Origin: Bradyrhizobium sp. cir1
GTDB taxonomy: Bacteria; Pseudomonadota; Alphaproteobacteria; Rhizobiales; Xanthobacteraceae
Assembly (NCBI RefSeq): GCF_014198245.1
Contig: NZ_JACIHE010000001.1
Location: 806,001-870,000 of the forward strand
Length of the DNA: 64,000 nucleotides
Direction: 5' to 3'
Shown here: in pieces, positions 34,514 through 43,020 of the stretch
Position numbering within the stretch: the first letter of the stretch is position 1
Layout of the letters: every line of letters starts with the position of its first letter
Notes under the pieces: model-generated
The model's input: the letters and a program-made list of their open reading frames with translations, nothing else
Database searches by the model: none
Told to the model about the DNA's origin: nothing
Translations under genes and position numbers: made by a program

Positions 34514-35779
34514 CTAGCTGGCCAGACGCCGGACGATCACCGACGCATTGGTGCCGCCAAAACCAAAAGAGTTCGACAATGCGACATTGACCTCACGCTT
34601 CTTCGCCGTATGCGGCACGAGATCGATCGCAGTCTCGACCGACGGATGGTCGAGGTTGATGGTCGGCGGCACGACATTATCGCGAATCGCAAGAATGGCG
34701 AAAATGGCCTCGATCGCGCCGGCCGCGCCGAGCAGATGGCCGGTCGACGACTTGGTCGAGGACATCGCAACCTTGGAGGCGGCGTTGCCGAGCAGACGCT
34801 CGACCGCGCCGAGCTCGATCTCGTCGCCGAGCGGCGTCGAGGTGCCGTGCGCGTTGATGTAGTCGAGATCGGACGGCGTCAGGCCGGCGCGCTTCAGCGC
34901 CGCCGACATGCTGCGGAAACCGCCATCGCCATCGGGCGACGGCGACGTGATGTGATAGGCATCGCCCGACAGACCGTAGCCGATCACCTCGGCGTAGATC
35001 CTGGCGCCGCGGCGCCTGGCGTGATCCAGCTCCTCCAGAACGAGGACGCCGGCGCCCTCGCCCATCACGAAGCCGTCGCGGTCCTTGTCGTAGGGACGCG
35101 AGGCCTTCTCGGGTGTCTCGTTGAAGCCGGTCGAGAGTGCGCGCGCGGCGTTGAAGCCGGCAATGCCGATGCGACTGATCGGTGATTCGGCGCCGCCGGC
35201 GACCATGACGTCGGCATCGCCGAGCGCGATCAGGCGGGCGGCATCGCCGACCGCATGCGCACCGGTCGAGCAGGCCGTGACCACCGAATGGTTCGGCCCC
35301 TTCAGCCCGTGCGCGATCGAGACGTAGCCGGAGGCGAGATTGATCAGGCGGCCCGGGATGAAGAACGGCGACACCCGGCGCGGTCCCCGCTCCTTCAGGA
35401 GGATCGCGGTGTCGGCGATACCGCTGAGGCCGCCAATGCCCGACCCGATCATGGTGCCGGTCGCGCATTTGTCCTCTTCGGTCCCGGGATGCCAGTTGGC
35501 ATCGTCGAGCGCCTGGCCCGCGGCGGCCATGGCGAAGATGATGAAGTCGTCGACCTTGCGCTGGTCCTTCGGCTCCATCCACTTGTCGGGATTGAAGCTG
35601 TCGTTCGAGCCGTCGCCGCGCACGACGGTGCAGGCGTATTTGGTCTGAAGGTCGGAGACATCGAAGCTCTCGATCCTGCGCGCACCGCTTTCGCCGTTGA
35701 GGATGCGTTTCCAGGTCGGCTCGACGCCACAGCCGAGTGGCGAGACCATGCCGAGACCCGTGACGACGACCCGCCTCAT
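34514..35779 (-). CDS. fabF: 3-oxoacyl-ACP synthase II
   Basis: A 421-residue condensing enzyme that elongates acyl-ACP with malonyl-ACP (KAS II). The nucleophile is Cys170 in VTACSTGAHAVGDA. The two active-site histidines are in INAHGTSTPLGD and STKSSTGHLLGAAG (about 308 and 345). The N-terminus MRRVVVTGLGMVSPLG is standard. It follows acpP after a gap that holds a long hairpin, in the classical fabD-fabG-acpP-fabF order; fabH and plsX are not here. Confidence 0.97.
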   Translation of the reverse strand: MRRVVVTGLGMVSPLGCGVEPTWKRILNGESGARRIESFDVSDLQTKYACTVVRGDGSNDSFNPDKWMEPKDQRKVDDFIIFAMAAAGQALDDANWHPGTEEDKCATGTMIGSGIGGLSGIADTAILLKERGPRRVSPFFIPGRLINLASGYVSIAHGLKGPNHSVVTACSTGAHAVGDAARLIALGDADVMVAGGAESPISRIGIAGFNAARALSTGFNETPEKASRPYDKDRDGFVMGEGAGVLVLEELDHARRRGARIYAEVIGYGLSGDAYHITSPSPDGDGGFRSMSAALKRAGLTPSDLDYINAHGTSTPLGDEIELGAVERLLGNAASKVAMSSTKSSTGHLLGAAGAIEAIFAILAIRDNVVPPTINLDHPSVETAIDLVPHTAKKREVNVALSNSFGFGGTNASVIVRRLAS

Positions 35780-35820
35780 ATCCGAAAACTCCGCATCTAA
35801 AGATTCACGGCCAATAACAA

Positions 35821-35859
35821 GAAACCGGCTGGCCGCTGCGAAGCGGCCCGTCCGGTTTC
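35821..35859 (-). promoter_or_regulatory. Long hairpin in the acpP-fabF gap (possible attenuator)
   Basis: The outer arms are GAAACCGG (35821-35828) and CCGGTTTC (35852-35859). The inner arms are GGCCGCT (35831-35837) and AGCGGCC (35842-35848) around a four-base loop. In the direction of transcription it is followed by TTGTTATTGG. It could end part of the acpP transcript, which would fit the known need for much more ACP than FabF. Confidence 0.6.
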
Positions 35860-35888
35860 AACTGTTGTCCCCGCGAAAATGAAGAGCC

Positions 35889-36128
35889 TTAGCTCTTCGC
35901 GTTCTTCTCGAGAAACTTCGTGGCGTCGCCGACGGTGAGAATCGTTTCCGCAGCGTCGTCCGGAATCTCGCAACCGAATTCTTCTTCGAACGCCATCACC
36001 AACTCGACGGTGTCCAGACTGTCGGCGCCGAGGTCGTCGATGAAGCTCGCAGCGTCGACAACCTTCTCGGGCTCAACACCAAGGTGTTCGACCACGATCT
36101 TCTTAACCCGCTCGCCAATGTCACTCAT
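35889..36128 (-). CDS. acpP: Acyl carrier protein
   Basis: A 79-residue acidic carrier of growing acyl chains. The phosphopantetheine attachment site is Ser37 in [19 protein letters not shown]. It is four-helix and soluble, with the normal family length. It lies between fabG and fabF. The 312-base gap upstream suggests that it also has its own promoter. Confidence 0.97.
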   Translation of the reverse strand: MSDIGERVKKIVVEHLGVEPEKVVDAASFIDDLGADSLDTVELVMAFEEEFGCEIPDDAAETILTVGDATKFLEKNAKS

Positions 36129-36440
36129 TGCATAACCTCGTGTTGTTCCCTGTAGACCCGACCCCCCGGGACGATACGAGCCGTCGTGGTCGTTTAGTGC
36201 CTTCGCTTACGAACTTTGATTTGGCCCCATCCTAACCGATGCAGGGCCCGGCGAACGACGGCCAAGGCTCCGCATCGCCAATATACAGGGTTTCAAAAAC
36301 CTGCAATGGCGTTCTTTGCCCATCCGTTGAAGGTCCGGTTATCATACTTCAATTGCCTTGACTACAAGCCTCATTTCGCTCCGGAAACGGCCGTTTGCCG
36401 CATCCCGCACCGCCCATGTGGGCGGTGCGGAAGGAGGGCT
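36129..36440. other. Gap between fabG and acpP
   Basis: 312 bases with no gene. Near fabG it holds a perfect 12-bp stem hairpin (36405-36430). The rest is AT-richer near 36190-36360 and should carry an acpP promoter on the minus strand; I cannot point to certain -35/-10 boxes. Confidence 0.5.
36405..36430 (-). terminator. Hairpin after fabG
   Basis: CCGCACCGCCCA (36405-36416) pairs perfectly with TGGGCGGTGCGG (36419-36430) across a two-base gap. It starts about 10 bases beyond the fabG stop. There is no T-run after it on the minus strand, so it may be an RNA stabiliser or a Rho-related signal, not an intrinsic terminator. Confidence 0.55.
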
Positions 36441-37178
36441 TCAGATCATGGCCATGCCGCCATTGACGTGGATGGTCTGGCCAGTGACATAGGCCGCTTC
36501 GTTCGAACTCAGGTAGACGGCGGCGGCGGCGATGTCCTCGGGCGTCCCCAGGCGGGCAGCCGGAACCCTGGTCAGGATCGTCTCGCGCTGCTTGTCGTTG
36601 AGCGCATCCGTCATCGGCGTCTTGATCAAGCCGGGCGCGATGCAGTTCGCGGTGACGCCGCGCTTGGCGTATTCGGCGCCGAGAGTCTTGATCATGCCGA
36701 TCAGGCCCGCCTTCGATGCAGTATAGTTGCCCTGCCCGGGATTGCCGGTGACGCCAACCACCGAGGTGATCGCGATGATGCGGCCGAAGCGCTTGCGCAT
36801 CATCAATTTGGTGGCGGCGCGCGCCAGGCGGAAGGTCGAGGTCAGATTGACGTTGATGACCTCCTCCCAGTCCTCGTCGCGGAGCTGCACGAAGAGATTG
36901 TCGCGCGTGATGCCGGCATTGGCGACGAGAATGTCGACCTGGCCCATCGCGGCTTCCGCGGCCGGCACCAGCGCCTCGACCTCGTCGGCCTTGGAGAGAT
37001 TGCAGGGCAGCACGTGAACGCGCTCGCCGAGCTTGCCGGCAAGCTCGTCCAGCACTTCCTTGCGCGTTCCTGAGATGGCGACGGTGGCGCCCTGCGCATG
37101 CAGCGCCTGCGCGATCGCGCCGCCGATGCCGCCGGTTGCGCCGGTGACGAGCGCCTTTCGGCCAGTCAGATCGAACAT
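36441..37178 (-). CDS. fabG: 3-oxoacyl-ACP reductase
   Basis: A 245-residue NADPH-dependent short-chain reductase of type II fatty acid synthesis. The cofactor motif is TGATGGIGGAIAQAL (about 12-26). The catalytic Tyr and Lys are in GNYTASKAG (about 149-157), and the C-terminus VTGQTIHVNGGMAMI is typical. The start MFDLTGRKALV at 37176-37178 is chosen; further upstream the frame reads into the palindromic repeat between fabG and fabD. Confidence 0.96.
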   Translation of the reverse strand: MFDLTGRKALVTGATGGIGGAIAQALHAQGATVAISGTRKEVLDELAGKLGERVHVLPCNLSKADEVEALVPAAEAAMGQVDILVANAGITRDNLFVQLRDEDWEEVINVNLTSTFRLARAATKLMMRKRFGRIIAITSVVGVTGNPGQGNYTASKAGLIGMIKTLGAEYAKRGVTANCIAPGLIKTPMTDALNDKQRETILTRVPAARLGTPEDIAAAAVYLSSNEAAYVTGQTIHVNGGMAMI

Positions 37179-37194
37179 CAAAAACTCCTCCAAA

Positions 37195-37245
37195 GCACGA
37201 TCCGGAAAAGTGTGTAGCGGTTTTCCGGAAAGATCGTGCGCAAAC
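37195..37245. repeat. Bradyrhizobium-type palindromic repeat, copy C
   Basis: GCACGATCCGGAAAAGTG followed by TGTAGCGGTTTTCCGGAAAG and ATCGTGC. It matches copies A and B with compensating changes in the outer arms (GCACGAT with ATCGTGC), which shows that the stem pairing is kept. It fills the 67-base gap between fabD and fabG inside the operon. Confidence 0.88.
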
Positions 37246-38205
37246 TTAGGCCTGCTTCGCAGCGGCCAATGCATCCTTGGCGGCGGCAATGTCGTTGGGA
37301 CCACCGACCGACACGCCGACGGCACCGTCGGCGATACGCTTGACGAGCCCCGTCAGCACCTTGCCGGCGCCGATCTCGAAGAAACGGGTCACGCCCTGCC
37401 CAGCCATATAGGCAACCGACTCGCGCCAGCGCACGGTGCCGGTGACCTGCTCGACCAGGCGGCGGCGGATCTCGTCGGGATCAGTGATGGCGCTCGCCAG
37501 CACGTTCGACACCAGCGGCGCGTCCGGCGCCTTGATCGTGACCTTCGCCAGCGCCTCGGCCATCGCGTCGGCGGCGGGCTGCATCAGCTTGCAATGGAAC
37601 GGTGCGGACACCGGCAGCAGCATCGCACGCTTGGCGCCTTTGCCCTTGGCGATCTCCACGGCGCGATCGACCGCCGCCTTGTCGCCGGAGACCACCACCT
37701 GCCCGCCGCCATTGTCATTGGCGGCCTGGCAGACCTGGCCCTGCGCCGCCTCGCCTGCGACCTCCATAGCGGCCTCGTAGTCGAGGCCGAGCAGTGCGGC
37801 CATCGCACCGGCGCCGACCGGCACGGCTTTTTGCATTGCGAGACCGCGGGTGCGAAGCAACCGCGCAGTGTCGGAAACGGTCAGGCTGCCGGCCGCAGCC
37901 AGCGCCGAATACTCGCCGAGCGAGTGGCCCGCGACGAAGGCTGCATCCCGCCCCACGGAAAAACCGACTTCAGCCTCCAGCACACGCAGGGTGGCGATGG
38001 ACACCGCCATCAGCGCCGGCTGGGCGTTCTCGGTGAGCTGGAGGATTTCGGCCGGACCATCCCAGATGGTCGCCGTCAGCTTCTCGGAAAGCGCGGCATC
38101 GACCTCGTCGAACACGGCGCGTGCCACCGGAAAGGCGTCGGCCAGGGCCTTGCCCATGCCAACCGCCTGGGACCCCTGCCCCGGAAATGTGAATGCTGCC
38201 GTCAT
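37246..38205 (-). CDS. fabD: Malonyl-CoA:ACP transacylase
   Basis: A 319-residue enzyme that loads malonyl groups onto ACP. The N-terminal FPGQGSQAVGMGKAL and the nucleophile Ser95 in VAGHSLGEYSALAAAG are diagnostic. The catalytic His is in SAPFHCKLMQPAA (about 200). The start MTAAFTFPGQG at 38203-38205 is preferred to an ATG nine codons upstream because the family starts here. It is the first gene of the minus-strand block. Confidence 0.96.
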   Translation of the reverse strand: MTAAFTFPGQGSQAVGMGKALADAFPVARAVFDEVDAALSEKLTATIWDGPAEILQLTENAQPALMAVSIATLRVLEAEVGFSVGRDAAFVAGHSLGEYSALAAAGSLTVSDTARLLRTRGLAMQKAVPVGAGAMAALLGLDYEAAMEVAGEAAQGQVCQAANDNGGGQVVVSGDKAAVDRAVEIAKGKGAKRAMLLPVSAPFHCKLMQPAADAMAEALAKVTIKAPDAPLVSNVLASAITDPDEIRRRLVEQVTGTVRWRESVAYMAGQGVTRFFEIGAGKVLTGLVKRIADGAVGVSVGGPNDIAAAKDALAAAKQA

Positions 38206-38379
38206 CGGCGCTCCCTGGATCGCTCGAGCCATTGTGTTCGAGAAGCCGGCAGCCGACTACGTCCGGCCCAGGCCTTGGTTCCCGATCATGCTCCAAAGGG
38301 GGCCGTAGACACCGTCAGAGGCTGGAATGTCAAGCCAAGAAGGGAACTTCGCGGGCCATTCAACCGGGAATGCGGCCCC

Positions 38380-39405
38380 TCAAAACCCGCCGGCCGTCTG
38401 GTTGGCATCAACCTCGGCGCCGGCCCGCGCCCGGCGCGCGCTGTTGACCAATTGCCCCGGCCGGTCGTCGCGGTCCGGCTTTGCCGTGGCGAGCCGCAGC
38501 ACCGCCGCGTAACTCGGCTGCACTTCCATGCGGCCCGCATGCCGGCTCTCGCTCAGCAGACGATGCACCTTCGGCAGATTGTAGCAGGGCACGTAGAACA
38601 ACAGATGATGCTCGAGGTGGTAGTTGACGTAATACGGCGCGATGAACAGGCGCTCGAGAAAATTGGCGTGTGTCGTACGGGTATTGCGCAGGGGATCGCG
38701 GCTGTCAGGCACGACGGCGTGCTCGGCGATGTTGCGGATGCGGGTGATGACCATCATCCAGGTGAGCAGCGGCACCAGCCATAGCAGCGGATAGGCCCAC
38801 CACACACCGGCCGCCGCGAGGCCAGCGAACATCGCGGCATTGACGATGCATTGCGGGCCAAGCTTCTCCCAAAAATGCGCCAGGCGCTGCCGCCACGGCC
38901 AGTCGTTCGGCCCGAGTGCATTGAGCAGTTGCGCCTTGCGCTGCTGGTAACCGGTCTGCCCGGTGATGTCGCGAATGAACTTGCGGCGATAGCTCAGCTT
39001 GGTGATTGGAAACGGCGCCGACAGCACCAGGTCAGGATCGTCCTCCTGCTGGGTCCGCGCATGGTGCTGCAGGTGATAGCGCCGGTAGCTGCGCGTCTCC
39101 GCGAACAGCGGATAAGCACAAAACCACTGGCTCAATGCCAGATTGGTCTTCTCGTCGGCGGAGAGGCAGCCATGCGCGCCGTCGTGCATCAGGATCGCAA
39201 GGCCCAACTGGCGCGAGCCGATGATGGCGACGGCGAAGATATACGTCAGCGGATTGGGCCACCACGCGACCAGTGCAATCGCACCAATGATCAGCGTCCA
39301 GGCGTGAGCGACCATCGCGACGCCCTTCCAGGTCACGCGCTGGCGCACATCGGCCAATTGATCGTCGGTCAGGAAATCGCGGGCGCGCATGCGAAGTGCG
39401 GTCAT
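38380..39405 (-). CDS. Fatty acid desaturase
   Basis: A 341-residue membrane di-iron desaturase. Three histidine boxes are visible: HDGAHG (about 95-100), HLQHH (about 131-135) and HLEHH (about 268-272), with hydrophobic helix pairs between them. It starts 3 bases after the stop of the tetR gene, so the two form a repressor-enzyme operon. Membrane-lipid fluidity control is likely; hydrocarbon or carotenoid-type substrates cannot be excluded. The last 30 residues are Ala/Arg-rich and probably disordered. Confidence 0.9.
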   Translation of the reverse strand: MTALRMRARDFLTDDQLADVRQRVTWKGVAMVAHAWTLIIGAIALVAWWPNPLTYIFAVAIIGSRQLGLAILMHDGAHGCLSADEKTNLALSQWFCAYPLFAETRSYRRYHLQHHARTQQEDDPDLVLSAPFPITKLSYRRKFIRDITGQTGYQQRKAQLLNALGPNDWPWRQRLAHFWEKLGPQCIVNAAMFAGLAAAGVWWAYPLLWLVPLLTWMMVITRIRNIAEHAVVPDSRDPLRNTRTTHANFLERLFIAPYYVNYHLEHHLLFYVPCYNLPKVHRLLSESRHAGRMEVQPSYAAVLRLATAKPDRDDRPGQLVNSARRARAGAEVDANQTAGGF

Positions 39406-39408
39406 GGC

Positions 39409-40116
39409 CTACCCCTCCTCGTTCGATTGGCTTGATGGATCGCGCTCGTCGACGAGACGCAGACGCGCAGTGTCGCCGGTGGATTTCGCCTGCTCGCCGA
39501 GCACGCGCAGCATCTCGGCGCAGAGCTCATCCGGCGACCGGCCCATGGCGTAGCCCTCGAGAATGACGCCGATGGCGACGGCCCAGAACCGCCGCGAGCT
39601 TTCGTCAGGCGCGCGCAGAGAACGCCAGCCGTGCCGCGCCACCTGATCGCCATAGGCCCGCGCGCCCTCAGTGTGCAGACGCTCGATGGTGCGCTCGACC
39701 AGCGGCGCGAGATCCTGGCGCCGACGTGTCAGGGTGAGCGCCTCCGCGAAAAAGGCGACCGAATCGCTCGCCGTCACCGTCTCGGCCAGCGCATGGGTGT
39801 ACTCCCGCGGCGTGCGCGCCCTCAGCGCAGCCTGCTCGGTCGCACGGGCCAGGTACAGGAGCTCGCGGCAGGCGCATTCGACGAACAGCGCCTCCTTGGT
39901 GCGGAAATAATAGGTGATCTGGCTCGGGAAAGCGTTCGCGGCGGCAGCGATGTCGGTGATCGCCGTGCCCGACAGTCCCCGCTCCCGGAACAGCGGGCTT
40001 GCCGCGTCCAGCAGCAGCGAGCGCATCTTGCGGCCGGCCGAGCGCGTGGCGCGCGCCGCATGCTTGGGGTCGCCAGCAGCCGACTCGGATGGCGCTTGGG
40101 CAGATTTGTCTGCCAT
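39409..40116 (-). CDS. TetR family repressor of the adjacent desaturase
   Basis: A 235-residue regulator. A basic N-terminus leads into the TetR helix-turn-helix (about 40-80, GLSGTAITDIAAAANAFPSQ followed by ITYYFRTKEALF). The C-terminal ligand domain is helical and diverse. The start at 40114-40116 avoids a longer frame that runs through the operator. It is co-transcribed with the desaturase, and a strong dyad lies 13-49 bases upstream of its start. By family logic it would bind an acyl-CoA or fatty acid. Confidence 0.88.
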   Translation of the reverse strand: MADKSAQAPSESAAGDPKHAARATRSAGRKMRSLLLDAASPLFRERGLSGTAITDIAAAANAFPSQITYYFRTKEALFVECACRELLYLARATEQAALRARTPREYTHALAETVTASDSVAFFAEALTLTRRRQDLAPLVERTIERLHTEGARAYGDQVARHGWRSLRAPDESSRRFWAVAIGVILEGYAMGRSPDELCAEMLRVLGEQAKSTGDTARLRLVDERDPSSQSNEEG

Positions 40117-40128
40117 AGGGTCCTCCCG

Positions 40129-40165
40129 TTGATTTATTTGTATGCTATACAAACAAATAAATCAA
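40129..40165 (-). promoter_or_regulatory. TetR-type operator upstream of the tetR-desaturase operon
   Basis: Two nested perfect dyads: the outer TTGATTTATTTGT (40129-40141) with ACAAATAAATCAA (40153-40165), and the inner TTTGTAT-GCT-ATACAAA (40137-40153). Their centres differ by two bases (40147 and 40145), so they are alternative dyads. The AT-rich stretch stands out in high-GC DNA and lies just upstream of the regulator start, as expected for autorepression. Confidence 0.82.
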
Positions 40166-40457
40166 GCTGGAATGGTATCCAGAGCCGACTCGGCCCGCCG
40201 GGACCGGGGCTATCCGAGCCGAAAACGCGCCCCCAACCTTGCAAAGCCGGCCAAAATCCGTATAAGGCGCGCATCCGCAGACCCCGGCCGGGAGCTGAAC
40301 GGACGGTCTCAGCAAATCATTCGTGATTTTGGTGTGGCAGGGCCAGTCGGCCCGTCGTCCCGTGTTTCCGCCTTCTGAGCTTAATCCCAGAGTCCTTTCC
40401 GAAGGTCTCTTAAGGGCTTGACGCCGGGTGATGCGCCAACATGAGGAAAGGACCACC

Positions 40458-40958
40458 ATGGCTCTCTATGAGCATGTTTTTCTCGCGCGTCAGGACGCGA
40501 GCCCGCAGCAGGTCGAAGAGCTGACTGCGCAGATGACCGGCATCGTCGAGGGTCTCGGCGGCAAGGTCACCAAGACCGAGAACTGGGGCGTGCGCTCCCT
40601 CACCTACCGCATGAACAAGAACCGCAAGGCGCACTTCGTGCTGCTCAACATCGACGCGCCCTCCGCGGCGATCGCCGAGATCGAGCGCCAGGAGCGCATC
40701 AGCGAAGACGTGATCCGCTATCTCAGCGTCCGCGTCGAAGAGCTCGAGGAAGGCCCGTCCGCGATGATGCGCAAGGCCGACCGCGATCGCGAACGTGACG
40801 ACCGTGGCGGCGGCTTCCGCGGCGAGCGTGAAGGCGGCTTCCGTGGCGACCGCGAGGGCGGTTTCCGTGGCGGCGATCGCGACGGTGGCTTCCGCGGTGA
40901 TCGCGGCCCGCGCCGTCCGCGCGAAGAAGCTGAAACCACCACGACGGATGGGGAGTAA
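40458..40958 (+). CDS. rpsF: Ribosomal protein bS6
   Basis: A 166-residue 30S protein that binds 16S rRNA together with bS18. The first 105 residues are the normal S6 fold ([36 protein letters not shown]). The remainder is an unusual charged tail of Arg, Asp and Gly with four or five GGFRG units separated by DRE-like segments, ending in an acidic [11 protein letters not shown]. Such tails occur in rhizobia. The start ATG has AGGAAAGGA upstream. It heads the rpsF-rpsR-DUF2232-rplI operon. Confidence 0.96.
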   Translation: MALYEHVFLARQDASPQQVEELTAQMTGIVEGLGGKVTKTENWGVRSLTYRMNKNRKAHFVLLNIDAPSAAIAEIERQERISEDVIRYLSVRVEELEEGPSAMMRKADRDRERDDRGGGFRGEREGGFRGDREGGFRGGDRDGGFRGDRGPRRPREEAETTTTDGE

Positions 40959-40963
40959 GATCA

Positions 40964-41203
40964 ATGGCTGAAGCTGGTGCACGCCGTCCGTTTTTCCGTC
41001 GTCGCAAGAGCTGCCCGTTCACGGGCGCCAACGCTCCCAAGATCGACTACAAGGACTCCAAGCTGCTGATGCGCTACGTCTCCGAGCGCGGCAAGATCGT
41101 GCCGAGCCGCATCACCGCGGTGTCTGCGAAGAAGCAGCGTGAGCTCGCCCGCGCCATCAAGCGCGCGCGGTTCCTGGGCCTGCTGCCCTACGTCATTCGC
41201 TGA
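40964..41203 (+). CDS. rpsR: Ribosomal protein bS18
   Basis: 79 residues with the standard S18 sequence ([15 protein letters not shown] at the N-terminus and [12 protein letters not shown] at the end). It starts 5 bases after rpsF and is translated with it. It pairs with bS6 in the platform of the 30S subunit. Confidence 0.97.
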   Translation: MAEAGARRPFFRRRKSCPFTGANAPKIDYKDSKLLMRYVSERGKIVPSRITAVSAKKQRELARAIKRARFLGLLPYVIR

Positions 41204-41214
41204 TACAACCAATT

Positions 41215-41242
41215 CAACCGGCGGCCGTTGCGCCGCCGGTTG
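41215..41242 (+). terminator. Hairpin after rpsR
   Basis: CAACCGGCGGC (41215-41225) pairs perfectly with GCCGCCGGTTG (41232-41242) around a six-base loop, followed by TCACTTT. The weak T-run suggests partial termination or mRNA processing between rpsR and the DUF2232 gene. Confidence 0.6.
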
Positions 41243-41334
41243 TCACTTTCTGAACTCATAAGGCTTCCGGGTCGTCCGGTCGCCGATGGTTGGGGCAGGA
41301 CGCCTCTAACCGCTCGAAGGGAGCGGGACAGCTG

Positions 41335-42315
41335 ATGATGGCCTTTGGACTGATAGCCCTGATCGCCGGCGCTGCGTCGGCCCTGATGTTCGCCTCGATC
41401 GTATCGGGCGCGCTGATCTCGCTCGTCCTGTTCTATCTCGCACCGCTGCCCTTGATGGTCGCCTCGATCGGCTGGGGACCGCTCTGCGCGAGCCTTGGCG
41501 GCATCAGCGCTGCGATTGGCCTTGGCGCCCTGTTCGGCCTGCCCTACTGCATCGCTTTCGCCGTCACCGTCGCGCTGCCGGCCTGGTGGCTCGGCCATCT
41601 CGTCCTGCTCAGCCGGCAGGTCAGCCCCGTCGCGCCAGACGCTTCCGCCACCGAGCCGCCAGCCGAGCCCGAGCTCGAATGGTATCCGGTCGGACGCTTG
41701 CTGCTGTGGATCGCCGGCTTCGCCACGCTGACCACGATCGCCGCCCTGCTCACGCTCGGCACCGACGCCGAGACCATCACCGGCACATTGCAGCGCGGCC
41801 TGATGCGCATCCTCCGCGCCACCGATCCGCAGACCTCCGCCGAAGCCAGCCAGTTCGTCGACGCGCTGGTGCGCATCGCGCCGGCCGCAGCGACCATCGT
41901 CGCTATGATGACGCTCACCCTCAACCTCTGGCTCAGCGCCAAGGTGACGGCGACATCGGGCCGGCTGCGCCGTCCCTGGCCGGATCTGAAGACGGCAGAG
42001 CTGCCGCCGATGACGCTGGTGGCGCTCTGCGTCGCGCTCGCCTTCTGCTTCGCCGGCGGGCTGCTCGCGATCGTCGCGCAGATTACCACGGCGGCGCTGA
42101 TGATGGCCTACGCGCTCACAGGCTTTGCCGTGCTGCATACGCTGACGCTGGCGCTGAAGAGCCGCACCTTCTGGCTCGGCTCGACCTATGCCGTCGTCGT
42201 CGTGTTCGGATGGCCGGTCATCGCGATGGTGATCCTCGGTCTTGCGGACGCCGTGTTCGGCTTCCGCGAGCGCTTCCTGCGCAACCGGCAGCCGCCGCCG
42301 CTGCCAACCCCTTAA
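41335..42315 (+). CDS. DUF2232 polytopic membrane protein
   Basis: 326 residues with about eight transmembrane helices (for example residues 5-25, 27-50, 55-85, 112-135, 185-205, 235-265, 268-285, 290-315). The family (DUF2232, YybS-like) is found between rpsR and rplI in many alphaproteobacteria; its function is unknown. The starts at 41335 and 41338 are both ATG; a TTG at 41290 would add 15 residues. The C-terminus is Pro-rich (PPPLPTP). It ends 47 bases before rplI. Confidence 0.88.
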   Translation: MMAFGLIALIAGAASALMFASIVSGALISLVLFYLAPLPLMVASIGWGPLCASLGGISAAIGLGALFGLPYCIAFAVTVALPAWWLGHLVLLSRQVSPVAPDASATEPPAEPELEWYPVGRLLLWIAGFATLTTIAALLTLGTDAETITGTLQRGLMRILRATDPQTSAEASQFVDALVRIAPAAATIVAMMTLTLNLWLSAKVTATSGRLRRPWPDLKTAELPPMTLVALCVALAFCFAGGLLAIVAQITTAALMMAYALTGFAVLHTLTLALKSRTFWLGSTYAVVVVFGWPVIAMVILGLADAVFGFRERFLRNRQPPPLPTP

Positions 42316-42362
42316 GTCCAACCCTGAAACTGAAACCCAGAGCACTTCAAAGGAGAACGAAT

Positions 42363-42962
42363 ATGGAAGTCATTTTGCTGGAACGCGTCAACAAGCTCGG
42401 CCAGATGGGCGAAGTCGTGAAGGTTCGCGACGGCTATGCCCGCAATTTCCTGCTCAAGCGCGGCAAGGCGCTGCGCGCCACCGCCGACAACCGTGCCAAG
42501 TATGACGGCATGAAGGCCGACCTCGAGGCGCGCAATCTCCAGGCCAAGGGCGAGGCGTCCAAGGTTGCCGAGAAGATCGAGGGCAAGAACATCATCGTGA
42601 TCCGCCAGGCCTCCGAAGCCGGCCAGCTGTTCGGCTCGGTCACGGTGCGCGACATCGTCGCCGCGTTCGAGACCGACGGCGTCCACCTCGACCGCCCGCA
42701 GGTGCAGCTCGACGCACCGATCAAGACCATCGGCAAGCACACCGTCACGGTTGCCGTTCACCCCGAGGTCGAGGTCGAGATCACCGTCACGGTTGCGCGC
42801 AGCCAGGACGAGGCCGAACGCATCAACCGCGGCGAGGACATCTCGACCCGCAACGAGGACCGCGACGCGGCCGCCGAGGCGATCGCCGCCGCCGGCGAGT
42901 TCTTCGATCCGGAAGCCCAGCACGACGAGGTCGAGCCGGCCCCGGCTGCGGAAGAGAAGTAA
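42363..42962 (+). CDS. rplI: Ribosomal protein bL9
   Basis: A 199-residue 50S protein at the base of the L1 stalk. The N-domain [20 protein letters not shown] and the long connecting helix are standard. The C-domain is followed by an extra acidic tail of about 45 residues (Glu, Ala-rich) compared with the usual 150-residue form, which is common in Rhizobiales. AAAGGAG precedes the ATG. It ends at the hairpin 42986-43020. Confidence 0.97.
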   Translation: MEVILLERVNKLGQMGEVVKVRDGYARNFLLKRGKALRATADNRAKYDGMKADLEARNLQAKGEASKVAEKIEGKNIIVIRQASEAGQLFGSVTVRDIVAAFETDGVHLDRPQVQLDAPIKTIGKHTVTVAVHPEVEVEITVTVARSQDEAERINRGEDISTRNEDRDAAAEAIAAAGEFFDPEAQHDEVEPAPAAEEK

Positions 42963-42985
42963 GCCTCGCATCATACGCGAAGCGA

Positions 42986-43020
42986 AGCCCGGTCGCCTCA
43001 GGCGGCCGGGCTTTTCGTTT
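42986..43020 (+). terminator. Rho-independent terminator after rplI
   Basis: AGCCCGGTCGCC (42986-42997) pairs with GGCGGCCGGGCT (43001-43012), with one G-T pair and a three-base loop, followed by TTTCGTTTT. It overlaps the last bases of the convergent thioesterase gene, which ends at 42998. Confidence 0.85.

Noticed and set aside
36129..36440. A possible small gene between acpP and fabG
   Set aside because: The open frames are short, lack codon bias and overlap the hairpin.
40378..40457. An S6:S18-binding RNA leader before rpsF
   Set aside because: I could not find a convincing bulged CCG stem of the published type. It needs a covariance search.
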